The notes under the pieces: model-generated | Database searches by the model: none | What the model saw: the letters and a program-made list of their open reading frames with translations, nothing else | What the model was told of the DNA's origin: nothing | Assembly (NCBI GenBank): GCA_038503035.1 | Contig: JAVSML010000995.1 | Coordinates: 372,001 to 436,000, forward strand | Origin: Crocodylus rhombifer | Lineage: Eukaryota > Chordata > Crocodylia > Crocodylidae | Reading direction: 5' to 3' | DNA length: 64,000 nt | Part shown: piece after piece, positions 56,061 to 64,000 of the stretch | Numbering within the stretch: the stretch's first letter is position 1 | Layout: every line of letters begins with the position of its first letter | Translations under genes and position numbers: made by a program

Positions 56061-58924
56061 TTCATTAATAATTAATCTGAAAGCATTGTATTGCAGACCA
56101 GAAAGGAGAGAGTTCCCTTCTGAATGGTGTTGTCATTGCTTTTGGGCAACTTGGTACCAGAACACTGATGAAAAACTGAAGAGAAATCTGGGAAGGACTG
56201 CTAACATTGCAGAAGGACTTAAGAGATTGATGAGGGTTTTTTTTGTTTGTATGGGTTTTTTTTTAAGAGAAAATTTTTGAACTTCATATAGAAACTGGAG
56301 TCTGACTGCATTATTGCTGAAGAGCATATTGCCAGCCAGGAGGTGGCTGAAGATTTTTTTTTTTTTTTTTTTCCCACCACAACCAGGGTTGTCAGTTTTA
56401 GAAGCAACACCCATCCCTTGCTCAACTAGTAAAGCCGATAGTATCCACAAATGGAGGTCTGTGTTATGATTTCAACCACATGCAGCATGCTGAGAACTTA
56501 TGGACCTAGTTAAAGATGTTTAATTCTAAATTATAAGTCAGGTTCAAAGGATGTCAGATCACTTGTGCTGCCCTGCAGGTTTAGGAGGAGGGAACTTGAT
56601 GAGAGCAGAGTTGCAACAGCCCTTTGCTGCATTGTTTTGGCCTAATGTGTGATACAGGAAATGGAGCCTTGACTAAACTTTAATACCACAATACCATGAG
56701 GAACATAAATGGTGTCACATAATAACACTTTTTAAATCTAGATAACATAGTGAATCATTAACCTTGGCAATGAGCAGCCAACAACTGTGTGCTACTACAA
56801 AAAGTGATTTATATGGCAAAGATGAACAGATGACTGAAATGCTTTCAACTGGAGTTTTGTGTGCTACTAAGACAACTGATAATAGGAGTAGTGACAATAG
56901 CTAAGCTTGCACAATGTTTTATTTTAAACTGCGTTTCCTGCCCTACGCCCCATCTCAATTTATGTATATGGAGTGATGAAAACGGGTCTTAAGTACTCTT
57001 TAATTCTGGGTCAGATTTTCTATAGTCTGCTTCTTTCTAATAAGCTACTCATGAGACTAAGCAGAGTACTTCAGGTAGGATCTGTGCTGGTCAGCTGGTA
57101 TTTTTTCAGCAGACTATCATGTGGCTTTTTTATTATAGAGTGGTATTTCAGCACATTGCTAGCATAGGGATAGGTTTGTCTATCAATGGGAGTCTTCTTC
57201 AGTACACTAGAAAAAGTAATATTTTTCCTTTTAGGTTTTTTTCCATTCATTTGATGTTTCCATTAGTGTACTTCAAATGGCATTGAACTACTGTATCTTT
57301 TCACAATTAAACTTCGTAATTTGTCAAGGTGTGCATAAAGCACTTTGGATTTATTTCTCCCAGCTTCAGGCGATTTGCTTGTAGTGAGTGTAACTGATAC
57401 ATGGCAGGTTTCTCCATCTTGGTGACTTATAAAGTTAGTGCAAGGGAGAAAGTAAGTCTTCTATGAACCCTGAGGAACCTCACTTACTGGTACTTTTCTT
57501 AGCTATACTGTCAGTCTCTCTGTATGCTTTATAGGAACTTAGGACTTGAAGAGACCTGCTACTGCTGACAAATACATCTTTGTTGTTTGGACAAGCACAC
57601 TTTGTTGCATGTAATGTGTAGGGTTTACTGTGTACTGCAGAGCAAATTATCAAACCAAACTGTAGCAGTATGTGCTGAACGGTTCCAGAGTTCAGGTTAA
57701 GTGGACTGCTGAGAACATTTACCCAAGTAAGAGGAAACAAAGTTTTTAAGTTGCATAGTGTTCCAGTGAGCAACAAATGTGATCCTAACTTAGAAATACC
57801 TACCCAAGGAACAGAAGTTTGATAATAGATTGTTCTGTTCTAGCAGCCAGTGATGAAATCCGGTGGCTAGAAAATTACATTAAACAAATGCGAACTAGAA
57901 CTAATGCACATATTTTTAACAATGAAGTTCTTGGAACTGGAATAAATTCTATCTGGTTATAAATGTGATTTTTTTTTTTTTTTTTTTAATAACCTCAGTT
58001 AATTTGTCAGTATGTTGTTGCTGCAGAAACAAATTGAAATGGTGACTACATGGCTTATATTGCATGATGTGTAGTTAACTCTTTAGTAGGCATGTCTAAA
58101 CAGCACTTATTAAATAAAATGCTTTTTAGTATTTTGCTAAAATTTTATGTAAATTTCCCCCCCACACCTTTTTTATATATTGAGTTCTAATCTTGTATGT
58201 ATAGAAAAAGTTATTCATAAATGTTGCATTTGCAATTCCATTAGTTACATGTGATAAGGGAGAAATGGAACAACAGTTTCCTGGTGTGCAGTTACAGGTG
58301 GCATAGGGATCTGAAACTAGAATCTAATACATGGCATTTTCTGAGAGTTCCCTCAGTCACCACTGAAATTTGGGTTAAGTAAGCACTATGCAAGATTGGG
58401 CCTTATGTGGGGTTTAGCGAAGAGATGCAAGCAGTTTCTAGGTCTTTTACTGTTACACTATAAGAGTTTTTCTTTTTCTTTCTCTGAATCTTCTCTAATT
58501 GTAATCCTAAAATGGATTAATGCATATTTACCATGTAGTAAGCTATAAAGAAACAAATATGCTACACGTAAATATTTCTAAAATGTTATCCCTTGTTTAC
58601 TGGTTCTGTTTTTCAAGTCAGCATTTACTTTTTAAATGTAGCAAAGCTGTTGGGTACTGAATAAATTGAACCTTTGAATTTAATTTGTGGCCCAGCATCA
58701 TTTGTTCTTTTGACATAGTGAAAAATCTGATATTTGTGTTGTCTGGATTTGTAACGTTTTGCTTGAACTTGACAGAGAGAGATGCATTTTGGGATCCTTT
58801 TTTGGTGAACTTTGGCTTCTCCATCCACACTTTAGCAGTATCTCTAACACTCTACTTCTCTTTATTCCTCATAAACATCTGATGGATGTCTCTACTCTTG
58901 GTACGCAGATGAGTTTTATGTAGG
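56061..58924. other. AT-rich single-copy DNA, no gene seen
   Basis: Homopolymers T19 (56354-56372) and T19 (57969-57987) are present. Paired 65-70 codon frames on both strands at 58618-58882 show no recognised domain. Confidence 0.5.
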
Positions 58925-59015
58925 AATTATTTGCTGCATTTCTATGGCCTGTTTTATGTAGGAAATGAGACTAGATGAGCATAGTGCTCCTTTCTGGTGG
59001 CACAACATATGAATT
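58925..59015 (+). mobile_element. CR1-like 3' tail fragment
   Basis: CCTGTTTTATGTAGGAAATGAGACTAGATGAGCATAGTGCTCCTTTCTGG resembles the amniote CR1 tail CAGGAGGTCAGACTAGATGATCATAGTGGTCCCTTCTGGCC. Only the tail is preserved. Confidence 0.6.
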
Positions 59016-59739
59016 ACCTTTGAATGCAAGTGAGCCAAATAATAGTCCTAGACTGGAGAGAAGGTGGGGAAAAGGGAAAATGGGAGCAGATGGCTCACCT
59101 GAAACATGTGGAAAGTATTTTACCATCATTGCAACTGTGCTCTGAAACAGAACCTGAGTTTCTGCCTGTTACATAAGAGACTGCTTTATAGTTAGCTTTT
59201 CTTCTCTATGGATTTTTCTCTAAGAATCTTTATTTTCAGATTCCAGTTTGTAGCTTACATGCTCAGAGTTATCACATTTGGGGGCAGGTCAGGTTGGTAG
59301 AAATCTTTCTGTGGCTTTTTGCCTTTCTGTTTAGCATGGGGTCGTGATTTTTGCTTACTGCAGGACTTGGTAATTTTTTTGGAGCAGTGGTCCAAAATAA
59401 TGTAGCTTGGGCCAAAGGTGGGCTGCTGTTTGCAATCTGGCTGTCACTGCTGCTTCCTAGCCACCAAAATGCTTGTGACATACCTGCTACTGAATGTCAG
59501 TGATCTTGCTCATTGCTGAGGGCCTTATGAAATGGCTTGCGGGTTGGTTTCAGCCTGTAAGTTGTGGGTTTTTGACCCTGGCTTACTGCCACCATCTGGG
59601 TCTCTCTTACTTGATCAGTTCCTGTCATCGCAGATACTTGGGGACTTGTTTTCTTTTTCTGCGTTTTCACCCAGAGTTTACTTTCTTAAGGACTGAAGTT
59701 CTTTAACCTAAACTGGAGTTTTGTTATTTGCTATAGGTT
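59016..59739. other. single-copy DNA
   Basis: A CAGTGGTCCAAAATAATG sequence at 59393 faintly resembles a hAT end but has no partner. No gene was seen. Confidence 0.4.
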
Positions 59740-59826
59740 ACTTGGGTAAAACAAATAGGCTGTGGCATACAAAATGTCTGATCAGATGATCTAGTGGTTT
59801 TTCATGGCCTTAAGCTCTGAAACTTT
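59740..59826 (+). mobile_element. CR1-like 3' tail fragment
   Basis: GTCTGATCAGATGATCTAGTGGTTTTTCATGGCCTTAAGCTCTGAAAC matches the tail GACTAGATGATCTAGTGGTCCCTTCTGGCCTTAAACTCTATGAA, with small changes. Confidence 0.6.
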
Positions 59827-59834
59827 CAACTTTA

Positions 59835-60060
59835 TTGAATATACTTATATTGCACCCATTACTGTAATATCTGTGCACAATTTTCATCTTCACAATACCC
59901 CAGTGAGATATGAAGTTCTGTTATCTGTAAGATGGTCTCTGTGCCTCAGTCCCCATCTGATCAGCTGTGTGTACATAGGGCAGAGCAGGGATTTGAACCC
60001 AAGTGGCCTGGTCCTAGGCAAATGCCCTGAACTCTTGCCTGTCCTTGCCTCAAACTTTCA
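59835..60060 (-). mobile_element. MIR-like CORE-SINE
   Basis: Read on the minus strand it has the SINE order: a tRNA-like B-box region CTTGGGTTCAAATCCCTGC, then GTACACACAGCTGATCAGATGGGG, CTGAGGCACAGAG, and a 3' part with CTCACTGGGGTATTGTGAAGATGAAAA. On the plus strand, GATTTGAACCCAAG and CTTCACAATACCCCAGTGAG are the clearest conserved parts. It is about 225 bp, close to full length for this family. Confidence 0.78.
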
Positions 60061-60539
60061 TTTACATTTTGCTTCCTATTATTTTTCTGGATTTTAATGG
60101 ATTTTAGTGCTAGGTATTAGGTAACTCAGTGGAACAGCCCTGCATTTCTAACTGTTGAATTGCCACTCGGTTGCAGTAGGTATTTAGTAGGTGTTATGAC
60201 ATTGCTTGAAATTTTTTAGTTCTGTACTGCCATTATGTAAAAACAGTAGAGTAACTGACTGATAAGTGTAGGTGTTTGAAAAGCACTTATTGTCTGGTGT
60301 CACTGTATTATTTATGTACATCTGAGAGCCTTACAGTCTCTTGTTTTTTTATTGTTAAATATCATTCTGGTATGCTGAGATGAACAACATGGCAAGTCAG
60401 AGTGTTTTTTTCTGAGAGGATGGGAAATGGCTATATTTAATATCACCCCATCCCTCTACTGTAAGTCCTTTGCTCGGGCGCTTTGTATTTCCCTCCCGGC
60501 TTTGTCATCTTTTTGGAGTCATAATCCTAAACATCTACT
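60061..60539. other. AT-rich single-copy DNA
   Basis: No feature was recognised. Confidence 0.4.
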
Positions 60540-61480
60540 AATAAAAGTCAATGTATTCAGCCGTGGGTCCAGGAACACCCAAATGCTACAAACCTGAGTG
60601 ACAAGGGGAGACTGAACTAGAAGGGTGTCCCAACCGCCTACAAGTCAAGTGGACTGCCCATCCCAGCACTGCTGTCTAGTCTGGATTCAGTTGGTTTGTC
60701 CCCCAGTCTCCACAGGCAGCTAAGCACTAAGAAAGGACTGAGACTGCAGGGTCAAGGTCAGATGAGAAGGTGAGGTAGAGCTGGGTGTCCTTAGCATACT
60801 GATAGCACCTTACTCCAAAGCTCCACATGGTCTTGGACATAGGAAAGGTCTGGAGGGATGGCCAGCACTTGACTATCATCACCGTCTGGGACTTCCCTAC
60901 TAGGAAAGAGCAGAACCAATTTGAAGTTGTCCTGTGAATACTCCCCAGGTCATATAAACATTTTATTAGTTCCTCTTGGTCAACTATATCAAAGGCTGCT
61001 GAAATGTCTAGTGAGAACAGCAAGGCATGATTTCCTGTAATCCTCAGGTGAAGATCATTGATCCAAGGTCAGACTCTGTGCTGTATCCAGGATGAAAACC
61101 ATACTCATCTTTATCCAGGAAATCTATGGCATCCGGATAAGCCTCGAGCTATTAAGTGACTACCCATTTACTGACCTTCCTCTAAAAGGGAAGGTTGGAG
61201 ATGCAGTAGTAACTGGCTTAGGAATCAGCATCCCCTTGATGGTTTCTTGAGCATGGTTGAGACAACTGCAGACCTAAGAATGTGACACTTTGCTCTTCTG
61301 AGGGGAAGTGTTGACAGCTTCAGTCAGCAGTGGTCCCGGTCTCCCCAGGACTGACATAAGGCCAGTTCATAACTGCTCATCCTCATCTCCCCCAAGCACC
61401 TCTTCTGCATCAGTGGGTGACAGCAATTTGAAATGATCCGTATAAATGGGACAGGACCAAGCTTCCTTATCCCCCAAATC

Positions 61481-61520
<40 letters not shown>

Positions 61521-61720
61521 GTTGAGTAGGGGTGACTTTTGTCTGCAAAGTAGGTAGCAAACTCATCACAGCAGCCTGAGGGGAAAGAGACAAGTTGGGT
61601 TAACCGTGCCATTTGCCACTTGGAACTCATCACCTTGCTATCTCCTGTGAACTTCTCTGTAGTTTCCCTAATGACTCTGCCAGGAAAGATGTTAATTTTG
61701 GAATGTAAATACTGGTATCC
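60540..61720 (-). pseudogene. L2-type LINE reverse transcriptase remnant
   Basis: Minus-strand translation from about 61650 gives DEFATYFADKSHPYSTW, a decayed fingers region, then LFSLDISAAFDIVDQEELI, SNWFCSFLVGKSQTVMI, CYQYAKDTQLYLTFSSDLDPA, and toward 60600 a degenerate segment like the L2 LSLEDVGVLLD stretch. In L2 the matching blocks are FAEKI, LDLSAAFDTVDH, WFRSFLSDRTQ.V and YADDTQLYLSF; the catalytic YADD is YAKD here, so the site is lost. A 29-base T run (61484-61512) interrupts the sequence. Many stops and shifts are present. Confidence 0.82.
61484..61512. repeat. poly-T (29) tract inside the L2 remnant
   Basis: Twenty-nine consecutive T. On the L2 strand it is a poly-A run that falls within protein-coding homology, so it is a later expansion or insertion rather than an L2 tail. 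Confidence 0.95.
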
Positions 61721-63983
61721 TAACAACTAAGCAAGAACCATGTCTCATTGCACTGACGCCCAAAGAGTTGAAGGGTAGAAATGCTTGTGGACATTGATCT
61801 GAGCAAGCTTGTCTTGCACTGTAATCCAGCAATACTATTTCCTGTCTGTCTCTTGTGCCATTTGTTCCTCCTACATTGTGGTTGATAACTGCCTTCATAT
61901 TGCAGGATAATGGAGGCTTAGTAATTTGCTTAAAGATTCTCTTTAAGAGAGATGACTTTTAGGATGATTATTTTATATTAATTATATTTTGATAGTGCCC
62001 AGAGGACTGGAATAAACCTCAGGTTTCCTTGAAGTAGTTACAGTGAGAAGTTAGGAGGCCCTGGATTGTCTTCTGTGTGAGAGTTTTTTTTTTTTTTTTA
62101 AATTGTATTACTCTGTTAACTGGTGTTTAGTTCTGGAGGCTTTTTCTGTAAAATGCCCAGAATAAATATGCCTTTGTGGTGAATTAATCTAGTATTTTAA
62201 TAGAGAGGCAAGTAGTCCTTTTTTTTCCCTCTCTCCTAGAAAAGCAGAACATATTTTTTTTTCTTTCCCCCTTAATGTTGTCATTCTCAAACTCATGCTA
62301 GTGTTGGGTAGAGAGATATTTATGAAGAATACAGTGTTCTCACCCCAAGGCTATACAAATAGGCATTTCTAATTTTGTTACATTCCTAGCGCCTTAATTG
62401 AAAACCCAGGGGCGAATTCCTTCTTTTACCTCTGCATTCCTTTGCAGTAGAAAATGGTAATTTAGACTAAGCAGGAAAGGTAAATTTAAGGATGACTTAA
62501 ATGAATGTTGACCTGTGTTTTCTTTGGCTGGAAAGGTTGATACAGACGGCAGCGGGCTTGTCTAATCCAGCCCATAAAATCTCCTCAGTGGGGAAAAGGA
62601 CTTCCTGACAAAGTGTTGCTGTGCCAACTATTCCTTGCCAGATAACTTTTTGTCTTTCAAGAATTAAGTAACAAAACTCTGTCATCAGTGTAATGCATGT
62701 TGCTAAAAGGAAGACTCAGTCTTTAGACTCAACGTACTAGAAGTAGGGGGTTAAGCAAAGGGCAAGCCACAATCCAGTGAGGCTTTTGTTTTTTGTTTTT
62801 CCTCTTCTATATTTATATCAGTTTAATACAGTGTTCATGAACAAAAAGGAGGCATAAAACTGCAAGCTGAAACGGAACTGGAACTTCAGTTTGAAAAGGG
62901 ACTTCATATAATTAAGGGATCATGTTCGTGGGGGAGGAGTATGCAAGGCTATAAATGACTTCTGACAGTGGTTAAATGCCACTCTGAAGCTCAGACATGT
63001 GATCATGAACATTTGTTATGAATATCTGCCAGTGACACGAACATGTTCCTGTTATACAACATGGTGCAAACAACCCTCTAGAGGGGGGAAAAAAGGCCTT
63101 CTCTCTCCTTATTGTTGTCATTGTGAGAGTTTAAAGGCATTTTTCCTAGTTGCTAACATCATTAGTGACCTGAACAAGAATGAAAGCATGGCCAAGTCTA
63201 TACCAACCACAAAGATACAACCCACAAAAATCCTTGCATCTCATGTATTCCCTTGACCATAGCAGCTACAACATCATTCTGATCTTACTATCTCATTATT
63301 TTTGATGATTGAGCCCTGTTCCTACTATTCAAAGGAAGAATCATGAAATGATTGAGGTTAGGACTAAGAAAATAACTGTTGGAAGGAGTGATTCGTATAG
63401 TAATGAAGGACATTGCGAGTCAGGTTCTGCTTTGTTCCTGCTCTGCAGTCTTTCTAACTTAGAGGCTGCAGGGGTGTAACTGGGAGCAGAATTTAGCTGA
63501 TAATATTTGATGACTTAAAAGTATCAGTGAATTTGATTCTTGCTAGGTTATTTGCTGACATTCTCAACTTCTCATTCATGATGAAGTTACTGTCCACTGC
63601 CATGTGCTTTGCTGATTGCTAACGTTATTTTGGTCTAATATAGCCAGTTTGTCACCCGAGTCATAATGTCACCCTACAGTTGATACCTTTATAGATGCGT
63701 TGATACCTTTATAGATGCACAAACATCTACACAAACATCTACATGAAACTTAATTTGGCATAGTGCATGTTATAGTCGTTAATAGGGCATCAGCCTTTCA
63801 GTTAAGTACTTCTCTATCCAGGGATTTGTAACAGCAAGACTGGCACAATCTTAACTCTAAGGGCCAGTTACTAAAACTCCAATTTAAGAGGTTTAAAAAT
63901 CTAATATGAAAGCTTAATCTAACTGAGAAAGTAATATCTACAGGATCTGCTGGCAAGCAGAGTACTCTGAAAAAAGCTTACAG
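61721..63983. other. AT-rich single-copy DNA, no gene seen
   Basis: Nothing supportable was found except small tandem duplications at 63679-63742 and T-rich runs near 62087-62099 and 62220-62262. Confidence 0.5.
63679..63742. repeat. two adjacent short tandem duplications
   Basis: A 20-base unit GTTGATACCTTTATAGATGC is repeated exactly (63679-63698, 63699-63718). It is followed directly by a 12-base unit ACAAACATCTAC, also repeated exactly (63719-63730, 63731-63742). Confidence 0.97.
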
Positions 63984-64000
63984 CAGTGCTTCCCAACTTC
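63984..64000 (+). mobile_element. possible hAT terminus at the window edge
   Basis: The last bases read CAGTGCTTCCCAACTTC, close to the hAT end CAGTGGTTCCCAACCTT. The element would continue beyond the window. Confidence 0.45.

Noticed and set aside
1..64000. CRISPR arrays, operons, prophage or bacterial features
   Set aside because: There are no regularly spaced repeats. Repeat content, splice-like signals and composition are vertebrate.

Overview
This window looks like vertebrate nuclear DNA that is intronic or intergenic, with no complete protein-coding gene that I can support. The repeat content points to a non-mammalian amniote, most likely a crocodilian. There are several CR1 LINEs whose 3' ends carry the ATAGA/TCATAGA signature, a degenerate L2, old MIR-like SINEs with an L2-type tail, many short hAT-like MITEs and palindromic DNA elements, and an AT-rich single-copy background. 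The crocodilian call rests on recalled CR1 subfamily sequence and was not tested by a database search.

Layout. 1-8.4 kb: AT-rich single-copy DNA with a minus-strand CR1 3' end (1.0-1.4 kb), a MIR-like SINE (4.2 kb) and a 278-bp MITE with 16-bp perfect inverted ends (6.3 kb). 8.5-10.4 kb: a rearranged copy of a non-CR1 LINE, with reverse-transcriptase blocks in alternating orientation. 10.5-20 kb: single-copy DNA with several hAT-like elements, two of them with perfect 8-bp target-site duplications, a MIR-like SINE and a second internally deleted copy of the non-CR1 LINE. 20.6-21.5 kb: minus-strand CR1 reverse transcriptase and 3' end. 21.8-28.5 kb: MITEs and a young-looking plus-strand CR1 3' half. 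28.5-40 kb: mostly single-copy; the best host-gene evidence, two phase-compatible candidate exons, lies at 31.94-32.24 kb. 40.3-44.5 kb: a GC-rich island made of an unassigned, possibly LTR-like segment fused to a 3-kb CR1 that retains 5' UTR, ORF1, endonuclease and reverse transcriptase. 44.5-64 kb: single-copy DNA with foldback MITEs, CR1 and SINE tails and an L2 remnant (60.5-61.7 kb).

No operon-like or pathway organisation exists here. The coding-like material is almost entirely retrotransposon protein in various stages of decay. The small candidate exon pair on the plus strand is the only part I think may belong to a host gene, and I do not recognise its product.
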